In this document: positions 34,354 to 42,885 of the stretch, one piece after another | Layout of the letters: every line of letters begins with the position of its first letter | Numbering within the stretch: position 1 is the first letter of the stretch | Assembly (NCBI RefSeq): GCF_002154225.1 | Contig: NZ_MTSE01000029.1 | Location: 1 to 47,989 of the forward strand | Reading direction: 5' to 3' | Source: Hymenobacter crusticola | Lineage (GTDB): Bacteria; Bacteroidota; Bacteroidia; Cytophagales; Hymenobacteraceae | DNA: 47,989 bases | The notes under the pieces: model-generated | The model's database searches: none | Seen by the model: only the letters and a program-made list of their open reading frames with translations | What the model was told of the DNA's origin: nothing | Translations under genes and position numbers: made by a program

Positions 34354-35529
34354 CTAAAATTGTTTATTAAAAGCCAATCCAAATCTTTGCTGATTTTTGA
34401 AGTTGGCATTACTAAAAGATTGCGTTGTATAATAAATCATTACAGGGCCAGCATCAATTCCAAAATAGAATTCTCGCATCCAGAAACCCTTTTTTGAAGA
34501 AGACCCTAAATTATTATAAAAATCAGATGATCCATGAACATTCTTTATAACAACTTTAGAGGCAAGAGCAATTGCTTGGTAACCGTCTCTTTTGTCATCA
34601 AATTTAATTAATGGTATTGAAAAGTCATTGTCTAATCCCCACATACTGAAATAAGTGGCATCATTGCCATCGACGTATGTTTTGGCAACTGGCAAGTCAA
34701 GAGAGAAATTTCCAATTAATTCGCTTGTGAATCGAGGAGCTATAGCTCTTCTTTGATTGCTAAAGATACTGACCAAAGGAGTTCTAATACTAAGCATGGC
34801 TTCTCCTCCACCAGAAACAATTTTGTTAAGAGTAGAATTTGATTTATTTGTACTATCAATTTTAACAACTTCTTTCCTTAATTGATCTTGATTAAAGTTA
34901 CCTATTTTACTCGGATCTATTTCTTGTACCTTGGTTTTGGACAGAACAGTGCTTATATCCGTTCTAAATATGAAATAGTAAGCTGCCGCAACTTCTGTTT
35001 TAATTGAGCCATTACTACTAAAATAGTTTAAATTTAAGTTTTGAAAGAATTCTACCTTTTTTTCCGAATTGTAATACAAAGAAGATGTATAAGTGCTCAT
35101 AGCCGGCAGTAATCTAATCTTTCTTCTTTTATTAGTTGCATGAATGAATTCTTGATTTATAGCATATTCTCTCTCGATCCTTTGTATTGACACAGCAAGT
35201 GTATCTTCAAGTTTTCTTATTATTGCTGGATCTACCGAACCTGGTAATTTTTCTCGTAATATCCGCAAACTATCTATACGTCTTTCAAAAGTTAATTCTA
35301 GTTTTCTTAGACTTTCTCTTGCCACCCTATTGCTTTGGCTAACTTTATGAATATCTGGTAAAATGTAATTTTTGACTTTTTCTAAACGTTCTGAAGGAGA
35401 AACTTGTTCAGATTGTATTTGTTGTTGTTGTTGTCTGTGTTGTTTTACAAATTCGTTGCCTTTTTGGCAAACACTAGTATGGGAATAAAACAAATATGGT
35501 ATCAAGAACAATAGTACATTTTTAAGCAT
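34354..35529 (-). CDS. Secreted or outer-membrane protein with a coiled-coil segment, unknown
   Basis: A 391-residue protein of strikingly AT-rich DNA. N-terminal MLKNVLLFLIPYLFYSHTSVC is a signal peptide. Residues ~30-140 are highly charged, with Gln-rich (HRQQQQQIQSE) and heptad-like stretches (SLRKLELTFERRIDSLRILREKL), likely a coiled coil. The rest is strand-rich and ends in Phe (FGLAFNKQF), as outer-membrane beta-barrel proteins often do. The ATG at 35529 is chosen because the hydrophobic signal begins there; the frame is open to 35568. Neither neighbour is related. Composition suggests recent transfer from an AT-rich Bacteroidota donor. Function unknown. Confidence 0.6.
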   Translation of the reverse strand: MLKNVLLFLIPYLFYSHTSVCQKGNEFVKQHRQQQQQIQSEQVSPSERLEKVKNYILPDIHKVSQSNRVARESLRKLELTFERRIDSLRILREKLPGSVDPAIIRKLEDTLAVSIQRIEREYAINQEFIHATNKRRKIRLLPAMSTYTSSLYYNSEKKVEFFQNLNLNYFSSNGSIKTEVAAAYYFIFRTDISTVLSKTKVQEIDPSKIGNFNQDQLRKEVVKIDSTNKSNSTLNKIVSGGGEAMLSIRTPLVSIFSNQRRAIAPRFTSELIGNFSLDLPVAKTYVDGNDATYFSMWGLDNDFSIPLIKFDDKRDGYQAIALASKVVIKNVHGSSDFYNNLGSSSKKGFWMREFYFGIDAGPVMIYYTTQSFSNANFKNQQRFGLAFNKQF

Positions 35530-35786
35530 TTGTATTCGTGTGACAATAAAATTGTATTTGCGAAGCATATGTTTAATTTTTTGAAAGGAAACTCGTGATT
35601 TAATTATATTTTGAAATGAATTTATGCACTTTAGACATATGACTGTGCATGGAATGTTTTAACAAAAAAAGGTTATAGAAAGTGTGAGCAAATCAGTGGC
35701 AGTACTGAAATATGATGTTTTTACGCGGTCATATCTGGCTGTGACTAATAGTTCACTGTAGTTAGAGAGAGTGATCTACGAGGAGG

Positions 35787-35812
35787 GGACAATGATAAGT
35801 CTTAACTGCCCC
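35787..35812. repeat. Solo IS-end-like sequence
   Basis: Identical at 23 of 26 positions with the left end of the dead IS3 element (20415-20440): GGACA-TGA-AAGTCTTAACT-CCCC. No transposase remains nearby, so it looks like a solo end or the trace of an excised or deleted copy. Confidence 0.55.
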
Positions 35813-36506
35813 TGCTTATATAAATAATCTATTGGTGGCCCAATCGTCACACAGAAATACATGCCGATGTTCAAAGCCAAGTGTCTGCCTGGGTAATGTG
35901 GTTCTCGGCAGATAAGCGTCACGCTTCAGCCTAAGAAGGCTTCCTGTTTACGGGCTAGCTCATAGAAGATTCTTCTTACTCATACCCAACTAAATCACCC
36001 CCTCATAGCTTGGTATCGTAACGGATATTTGTGATCTAACGGGGTGGCGGCTCCCACCTGATACTCCGCGGAACCATCGATTTTATGCCGTTCGAGGCTG
36101 TATAAGCGAGTTATAGATAGCCCAAACAATAGACGACTACCAGTACTTATTTAATATTTTAGAATCATCTCGAATAGCTATTGTACTTGTGATTGTGTTT
36201 GGGCAACAAGGCGGAAATATGCTAAGCTAAAGCAGTTAATGCCTATCGTCAGGTTGGACATCAGAATACTCACACAGGTACTAGAGTGTTTTCGCCTTGA
36301 GGGTACAGGTTTGCCATTGCGTGTGCAGGCAAACCTATACTCAACGTATTGTACCACTTTTCTGAACCCGTTATCAGCTACTTTATCCCCTCCTAGGCCC
36401 CTTGTTCGGCACGGTATGTTGTACAGAAAAAGGAGATTAATGCTTTCCCTCTAGAGCAAAGGTGCAGAGGTAGCTTGCAGCACGTCTTTGCGCTTTTTCA
36501 TACTGT

Positions 36507-36536
36507 GGCTGCTTAGCACCTAGGTGCTAAGCAGCC
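36507..36536. repeat. Perfect 30-bp palindrome
   Basis: GGCTGCTTAGCACCT followed immediately by AGGTGCTAAGCAGCC, with no spacer. No T-run follows on either strand, arguing against a plain terminator. A dimeric-repressor operator or a recombination site is possible. Confidence 0.75.
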
Positions 36537-36867
36537 GCTCAACGCAACATAAAAATAATATAAGACTGCCGCTCGGCAGCGCGCTCACTTAGCCCCCAAG
36601 AAGCTTACCTCCTTCAGGCCAGGATGCTCAGCTCGTCGTTTCAGCCCGTATGAGCTTTTGTACAGCCATTAGGGGCATTCGCAGGGCGTAAGCCGGCTTT
36701 CATCGGACAAAAGTCCAGCAGAAAACGGCAAGATAGAAAGAAGTTTTATATAAAAATACGTAGATAATTTTTTCTTCTACCCGTATATCTTTACGCCTGA
36801 TCCCACCTGTATCATTTAGTTGTACCATACTTTTTTACTCTATTTTCCACTTCTTCTCTCCTATTTC

Positions 36868-39800
36868 ATGGTTGTATTCGCTACGCGTTTCTACCGGCTG
36901 CCTGCCTGGCCGTCGGTACCACGCTTATCCCGTACGCTCGGTGCTGGATTTTTATTACTGTTCGGGCCAACCAGCATTTTGAGTGCCCAGGCACAACTGC
37001 TCGTGAGCGGTACCACACCGCCACCAAACGCTGTGTCGGCCGCCCGCACGACCAACGTAGCGGCTACCTTCAACCAGGTCCTAAGCAATTCCGCGGCTAC
37101 GCAAGGCGCGTTAAACGTATTTAGCCAGCAAGCCGGTGGTCGGAAGGCCGGCACCGTCACGGTAAACGGCAGTACTCTGACCTTCGACCCCACGACCGAT
37201 TTCAAGGGGGGCGAAACGGTTTTTGGCACCATCACGACGGCCGCACAGGGCAGCAGCGGTACGCTGGCTGCGCCCAAGGTGTTTCAGTTTACGGCGGCCA
37301 CCAACCCCAGCACCGGCACCTTTGGCGCGGCCCAAATACTGACGACCAAAGAAGGCACCCAAAACGTGGTGACCGGCGACGTAAACGGGGATGGTTTCCT
37401 CGATTTGCTTACGTCCAACTCAGCGAGTGCTACTAGTAGCTCCATCTCCGTCCGCCTCAACAATGGGCAAGGCAGCTTTGGCGCCAGCATTCAAGAAATA
37501 ACGGGCGGCGTTTCCCTCTCCGACTTTGCACTAGCGGATCTGGATTCGGACGGCGACCTCGATCTGGTCGCTATCAGCTACGACCCTGGTATCATCAGCG
37601 TCCGATTTAACAATGGCCGCGGCATTTTTTCGGGGACTATTGATATCCGGTCGGATGTTTACCTAAGAAGATTGGCAGTAGGTGACTTAGACGGGGATGG
37701 CAACCAAGATCTGGTCATCGCTAACAATTTTGGTAACCTCTTCTTCCTGCTGAATACGGGAAACGGCACCACGTTTACCGGCGGCTCCACGGCCCGCTTC
37801 AACGGCTTGCTAGCTGAAATTAAGCTAGGCGACATTGATAACGATGGCGACTTGGACTTGGCAGTCTCGGGTAGCCTAGAGGCGGAGAAAGTAGGCCTGC
37901 TCCGCAACAACGGCAACGGTACCTTCGCCACGACAGTTGACTATCTGTTAGCGAACAGCACATCCCCTGGAGCCCCTCCAACCATTGACTTTGGCGATGT
38001 GGATAAAGATGGAGACCTCGACCTGGCTACACGAGCTGGTTTGTTTCGTAATAACGGCAACGGCACCTTCAGCGATCCCCAACCCAGAACGGCTGGTGTT
38101 AAGTTTGGCGATGTCGACGGCGACGGCGACCTGGACTTGCTGCTACCTCTTAGCACAACGGCCGTGAGCGTGCGCCTCAACAACGGCAGCGGCACCTTCA
38201 CCGATAAGCAGGCGGTACCCGTGAGTGGCACTGTCAACCTCGCCCTGGCCGACGTAGACGGCAATAACACGCTGGACCTTCTGACGGTTGGTAACACGTC
38301 TGCCAGTGTTGCGCTGAACCAGCCAGCCGTGGCCAATACCGCCCCGACGCTGACGATTGTATCGCCGAGCATCAGCCCCGTGGGCAGCACCGTCGTGCTG
38401 ACTGGCACTAACTTTACGGGTACTACCCGCGTCACCTTCAACGGCGTGGAGACCACCTTCGTGGTCAATTCTACCAGCCAGATTACGGCGACCGTTCCCG
38501 CCGGCGCAACCAGCGGCCCGGTTGCCGTGACGACCGCTACTGGCAGCAGCAACACGATCAGCTTCACCGTGGGCGCTCGTCCGGCGGTTGTGAGCACTGC
38601 ACCGGCCGCGAATACGCTCACGGCGCCGCGCACCACCTCCGTGGCTATCACGTTCGACCAACCATTAATCAGCGGCTCGGGCATTGAGCAAGCCCTGAGC
38701 GTGTTCAGCCAACAGGCGGGCGGCAAGAAACCCGGCACCCGCACGGTGAGCGGTAATACCCTCACCTTCACGCCCACGGCGGGCTTTAAGGCGGGGGAAA
38801 CGGTGTTTTCCACCATTGCCACCCCGGCTAGCCTGGCACGCGTGTTCCAATTCACGGCGGCAACGGCCCCGAGCACTGGCACCTTCTCCGGCGGCTCGCA
38901 AGTAATGGTTGGCAATGATCCCAACCGTACAGCCACCGGGGACATTGACGGCGACGGCGACCTCGACCTGATTGTCTCAACGTACAATTTCTCTGGGAAT
39001 ACCGTCAGCGTGCGCCTGAATAATGGCAATGGTACCTTCTCCGGCGGCCAGGAACTCAGTGGGGCAAGTGCCGTGGTGCTCGCCGACATCGACGGGGACG
39101 CGGACCTCGATTTGCTGGCAGCGAGCGGTATCGCAGGCTCGATTGTGAACGTGTATCAGAACGATGGCAGCGGCTCTTTCAACTTGCTGCAGCCCGTGAC
39201 GGTATTCGATGGACTCACCGATATCGCTGTGGGTGACGTGGATGCGGATGGCGACCTAGATTTGATTACGACAGCGTATGGAATACGTCCTGGCAGCGTG
39301 AGTATCCGCCTGAACAATGGCAGCGGCATCTTTGGTGGGGGACAGAACATTACCTCGGAAGTGGAGCGTACGAATCGCGTAGCATTGGGCGATGTCGACG
39401 GCGACGGCGACCTGGATCTGGTCACGTCTAACCTCTATGGCAATTCCGTAACGATCTACGATAACAACGGCAGTGGCACCTTCAACGCCGGCCGCGTGGT
39501 AAGCTTCGGCAGCGGCGACATGTATGTCGGCACCGTGGCACTCGGGGACCTCGACAAGGACGGCGACTTGGACATTGTCAGCACAAAAGGCAATACCACC
39601 TTAGTGAACATTGGCCTGAATAACGGCAATGGCACCTTCGCTACCCGGCAACTCCCGGCGCCTGCTCGTCTAGGTAGCGTTGCGCTAGGGGATGTGGATG
39701 GCGACGGCGACCTGGATTTCACAACGAGCACCGATGCAGGGACCCTCGTCTGGTTGAACAATGGCGCCGCTTCCTTCACCACGACGCAAACGGTAGCTAC

Positions 39801-42375
39801 GGTTCGCAGTGCTATTTTGAGCGACATAGACGGCGACGGTGACCTCGACTTGCTGGGACCCGATGGCCCAGCGGGTGCCAACACGTTCGGTATTCGCTTG
39901 AACCAGAATGCTGCTTCCGCCTTGCGTACGCCTGAGAACCCGGCCAATGCGGTAGCGGGTCTGAACTACCAGTACTATGAAGGCTACTGGAATACCTTGC
40001 CCGCTTTCAGCTCGCTCACTCCGACGCGCACAGGCACCGTGCCCACCCCGACGCTGTCGGAGGCGCTGCGGGATAACGGCTACGCCTTCCAGTACACGGG
40101 CTACGTGACCGTGCCCACCGATGGCCAGTACACCTTCTATACCAGCTCCGACGACGGCTCGCGTCTGTACATCGGCTCGACCTTGGTAGTAGACAACGAC
40201 GGCTTGCACGGGGACCAGGAACGCACGGGCACCATCGGCCTGAAAGCCGGCACCCACGCGCTGACCGTAGCGTTCTTCGAGAATGACGGTGGGCAGACCC
40301 TCAACGTGAGTTACGCCGGACCTAGCTTAGGCAAGCAACTCATCCCCGCTTCCGCCTACAAGCGGGTATCGACGACGGCCAACCAGGCGCCGGTGGCCAA
40401 CGCGGGGGCCAGCAAGACCATCACCCTACCCACGAACACCACGACGCTGGCCGGCAGCGGCACCGATGCCGATGGCACGATTGCCAGCTATCAGTGGACG
40501 CAAGTAAGTGGCCCCAACACGGCGACGTTCAGCAACGCAACTGTCGCGCAACCCACCGTGAGCAACCTGGTAGCAGGCACCTATGTGTTCAGCCTGGTGG
40601 TGACCGACAACCTCGGTCTGGCGAGCGCCGCCGCACAAACGACCGTGACGGTGAATGCCGCTAGCGACCTACGTACCCCGGAAAACCCCACGAACACCGT
40701 CGCCGGCTTAGACTACAAGTACTACGAAGGCTTCTGGGATGCCGTGCCGGACTACAGCACGCTCACGCCGCTGAAAACAGGCACCACCACCGCCTTCGAG
40801 CTGACCGCCCAACAGCGCGACTACGCCTTCTCCTTCCAGTTCACGGGCTACGTGACCGTGCCTACGGACGGCGTCTATACCTTCTACACCAACTCCGATG
40901 ATGGCTCGCTCTTGTACATCGGCAATACGCTGGTGGTCAACAACGACGGCTCGCACGGGGACCGAGAGCTCAGCGGTACCATCGGCCTGAAAGCTGGTAC
41001 CCACGCTTTCACGGTTTCGTATCTGCAAGGCTATGGCGGCCAGAACTTGCAAGTGAGCTACGCTGGACCTAGCCTCGGCAAGCAGCTCCTTCCCACTGCC
41101 GCGCTGAAGCGGGTTTCCGGAACAGCCAACAATTTGCGCGTACCGGAGAACCCCGCTAACGCCGTAGCGGGCCTCGACTACCAGTACTACGAAGGCTATT
41201 GGAACGCGCTGCCCACCTTCAGCGCGCTTACGCCGGCGAAAACTGGCACCGTCGCCAGCCCGGTGCTCACGCCCGCCTTGCGCGATGATGGCTACGCCTT
41301 CCAGTACACGGGCTATGTGACGGTCCCCACCGATGGCCAGTATACCTTCTACACCACCTCCGACGACGGCTCCAAGCTCTACATCGGCTCGCAGCTGGTG
41401 GTGGACAATGATGGCCTGCACGGGGACGTGGAACAGTCGGGCACCATCGGCCTGCAAGCCGGTACGCACGCCGTGACCATTGCCTTCTTCGAGAACGACG
41501 GTGGCCAGAACCTGCAAGTGAGCTACGCCGGACCTAGCTTGGGCAAGCAGCTCATCCCTGCTTCCGCCTACAAGCGTGCCGCGAGCCAACCGGCGAACAA
41601 TCTGCGCGTACCGGAGAACCCCACGGGTACGGTGGCCGGCCTCGACTACCAGTACTATGAAGGCTTCTGGGACGTGCTGCCCAATTTCGCCAGCCTGACC
41701 CCTGTCAAGAGTGGCTCTAATTCAGTAATCGACCTAGAAGCTCGTCAGCGCGACTATGGCTATGCCTTCCAGTATACGGGTTACGTGACGGTGCCAGCCG
41801 ACGGCCAATACACGTTCTACACCACGTCTGATGACGGCTCTAAGCTCTCCATCGGTTCGACCTTGGTGGTGGACAACGACGGTTCGCACGATACGCGCGA
41901 GCAATCCGGTACCATCGGGCTGCAAGCCGGCTCGCACGCTTTCACCGTGACCTACTTCCAAAACGGCGGCGGGCAGATATTCTCGGCTAGCTACCAAGGG
42001 CCAGGTCTCGCTAAGCAAGTCATCCCAACTTCGGCGCTGCGGCGCGTGCCTGTGGCAGCCAAATCAAGGGCAACCACCACGAGTGCTACGCAGCAAGTTT
42101 CGGCGCGGGCCGGGCGCAACCTGCTGGAAGTGTACCCTAACCCGCTGACGGAAACGGGCACGGTGCACTTGCACACGCAGCAGGGTGGCAAAGCCCAAGT
42201 ATACCTGTACAACGAACTCGGAAAGCTGGTCTCGACGCTCTATGACGCCGAGGTGGTAAGTGGCGGGGAATACTATCTGCCGCTGCCAACCGAGAAGCTC
42301 GCCAGTGGCGTGTACCTCTGCCGCCTAGTCAGCAATGGCAAAATGGAAACCTTGCGGGTGACTGTTATCCGATAA
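36868..42375 (+). CDS. Giant T9SS-secreted protein: two seven-repeat FG-GAP/VCBS propellers, four PA14 domains, PKD domain
   Basis: An 1835-residue exported protein. Signal peptide to about residue 42 (...GPTSILSAQA). Then Big_5/SbsA-like Ig domain (43-144); seven FG-GAP/VCBS repeats with DxDxDGxxD calcium-type loops (150-487); an IPT/TIG domain (491-567); a second Big_5 domain (571-667); seven more FG-GAP repeats (670-1014); PA14 (about 1030-1167); PKD-like (1172-1264); three more PA14 (about 1279-1415, 1433-1570, 1589-1727); and a type A sorting domain (1751-1835: LLEVYPNPLTETGTVHL...GVYLCRLVSNGKMETLRVTVIR). PA14 domains commonly bind glycans, so a cell-surface adhesin or carbohydrate-binding role is plausible. 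ATG at 36868 is chosen over a TTG at 36820 because it leaves a normal signal peptide. A terminator follows. Confidence 0.9.
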   Translation: MVVFATRFYRLPAWPSVPRLSRTLGAGFLLLFGPTSILSAQAQLLVSGTTPPPNAVSAARTTNVAATFNQVLSNSAATQGALNVFSQQAGGRKAGTVTVNGSTLTFDPTTDFKGGETVFGTITTAAQGSSGTLAAPKVFQFTAATNPSTGTFGAAQILTTKEGTQNVVTGDVNGDGFLDLLTSNSASATSSSISVRLNNGQGSFGASIQEITGGVSLSDFALADLDSDGDLDLVAISYDPGIISVRFNNGRGIFSGTIDIRSDVYLRRLAVGDLDGDGNQDLVIANNFGNLFFLLNTGNGTTFTGGSTARFNGLLAEIKLGDIDNDGDLDLAVSGSLEAEKVGLLRNNGNGTFATTVDYLLANSTSPGAPPTIDFGDVDKDGDLDLATRAGLFRNNGNGTFSDPQPRTAGVKFGDVDGDGDLDLLLPLSTTAVSVRLNNGSGTFTDKQAVPVSGTVNLALADVDGNNTLDLLTVGNTSASVALNQPAVANTAPTLTIVSPSISPVGSTVVLTGTNFTGTTRVTFNGVETTFVVNSTSQITATVPAGATSGPVAVTTATGSSNTISFTVGARPAVVSTAPAANTLTAPRTTSVAITFDQPLISGSGIEQALSVFSQQAGGKKPGTRTVSGNTLTFTPTAGFKAGETVFSTIATPASLARVFQFTAATAPSTGTFSGGSQVMVGNDPNRTATGDIDGDGDLDLIVSTYNFSGNTVSVRLNNGNGTFSGGQELSGASAVVLADIDGDADLDLLAASGIAGSIVNVYQNDGSGSFNLLQPVTVFDGLTDIAVGDVDADGDLDLITTAYGIRPGSVSIRLNNGSGIFGGGQNITSEVERTNRVALGDVDGDGDLDLVTSNLYGNSVTIYDNNGSGTFNAGRVVSFGSGDMYVGTVALGDLDKDGDLDIVSTKGNTTLVNIGLNNGNGTFATRQLPAPARLGSVALGDVDGDGDLDFTTSTDAGTLVWLNNGAASFTTTQTVATVRSAILSDIDGDGDLDLLGPDGPAGANTFGIRLNQNAASALRTPENPANAVAGLNYQYYEGYWNTLPAFSSLTPTRTGTVPTPTLSEALRDNGYAFQYTGYVTVPTDGQYTFYTSSDDGSRLYIGSTLVVDNDGLHGDQERTGTIGLKAGTHALTVAFFENDGGQTLNVSYAGPSLGKQLIPASAYKRVSTTANQAPVANAGASKTITLPTNTTTLAGSGTDADGTIASYQWTQVSGPNTATFSNATVAQPTVSNLVAGTYVFSLVVTDNLGLASAAAQTTVTVNAASDLRTPENPTNTVAGLDYKYYEGFWDAVPDYSTLTPLKTGTTTAFELTAQQRDYAFSFQFTGYVTVPTDGVYTFYTNSDDGSLLYIGNTLVVNNDGSHGDRELSGTIGLKAGTHAFTVSYLQGYGGQNLQVSYAGPSLGKQLLPTAALKRVSGTANNLRVPENPANAVAGLDYQYYEGYWNALPTFSALTPAKTGTVASPVLTPALRDDGYAFQYTGYVTVPTDGQYTFYTTSDDGSKLYIGSQLVVDNDGLHGDVEQSGTIGLQAGTHAVTIAFFENDGGQNLQVSYAGPSLGKQLIPASAYKRAASQPANNLRVPENPTGTVAGLDYQYYEGFWDVLPNFASLTPVKSGSNSVIDLEARQRDYGYAFQYTGYVTVPADGQYTFYTTSDDGSKLSIGSTLVVDNDGSHDTREQSGTIGLQAGSHAFTVTYFQNGGGQIFSASYQGPGLAKQVIPTSALRRVPVAAKSRATTTSATQQVSARAGRNLLEVYPNPLTETGTVHLHTQQGGKAQVYLYNELGKLVSTLYDAEVVSGGEYYLPLPTEKLASGVYLCRLVSNGKMETLRVTVIR
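39958..42048. repeat. Four internal PA14-encoding repeats
   Basis: Units begin near 39958, 40705, 41167 and 41635. Units 1 and 3 are most alike (both end SAYKR and share GYWN and FFENDGGQ); units 2 and 4 share FWD and RQRDY words. This suggests an ancestral pair that duplicated, with the PKD segment between units 1 and 2. Confidence 0.6.
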
Positions 42376-42401
42376 GCCTCGATCCTTTACGTACCACATG
42401 C

Positions 42402-42434
42402 AAAACGGTGGCCGACTTCGGCCACCGTTTTTGT
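42402..42434 (+). terminator. Rho-independent terminator
   Basis: AAAACGGTGGCCGA pairs with TCGGCCACCGTTTT, followed by a T-rich tail. It starts 27 bp after the stop of the giant gene. The A-rich 5' flank makes it usable in both directions. Confidence 0.9.
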
Positions 42435-42885
42435 TTGCTACCGGCGACCTAGGGACCTTAGGGGCTGCTCTTGCCAAAGGGCAGACTAACTGCGTCATAC
42501 CCTGTTGCAGGGAATGGTGGCTTTTCTTCATTCGCAGGGTTTCCTTTCTGATCAGCTAGTTGCATCCGCTTGACTGCTTGGAATCACGTTTGTTGATCTA
42601 GCAGGGTTGGTAGGCCTAATGGGTAAATTCGCTCTTTTGAAAAATAGGACCCATAACGTTCTGTGAAGGAGGGTTTGCAGAACGTTATAAACACAACTGT
42701 AGTTCTGGTAGCGTTTGCCGAGCTCGCTTAGCAGGCTCTTACAAGCCAATTTATGCATTGTGAAAGGCCGTTTGTAGTACGTACCTCCCCCTATTCGACT
42801 AAGCTGACTAGCTCCCGATTAGATCATGGCACGACTTTATCTGGTTTTGGATATTCTATACTAGAATCAGATTATCCTACGTGTG
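42435..42885. other. Gene-free gap with an inverted repeat
   Basis: ATAACGTTCTG (42653-42663) and CAGAACGTTAT (42678-42688) form a perfect 11-bp inverted repeat with a 14-nt spacer, about 200 bp before the next gene. No gene in the gap. Confidence 0.45.

Larger units (their letters stand above)
35530..36867. other. Long gene-free stretch
   Basis: No credible gene; the 71-codon frame at 36239-36454 lacks support. It holds the IS-end match at 35787-35812, the palindrome at 36507-36536 and, from about 36730, an AT-rich leader for the large gene on the right. A possible -7-like word TATATCTTTAC lies near 36784. Confidence 0.4.

Noticed and set aside
37941..39089. Long minus-strand open frame (382 codons) opposite the giant T9SS gene
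   Set aside because: It mirrors the repetitive GC-rich FG-GAP and Ig coding DNA on the plus strand, with low-complexity Pro/Leu/Ser/Val composition. The plus strand carries clear domains.
40708..41589. Minus-strand open frame (293 codons) opposite the PA14 repeats
   Set aside because: Its internal repeats simply reflect the PA14 repeat DNA read backwards; no domain is recognisable.
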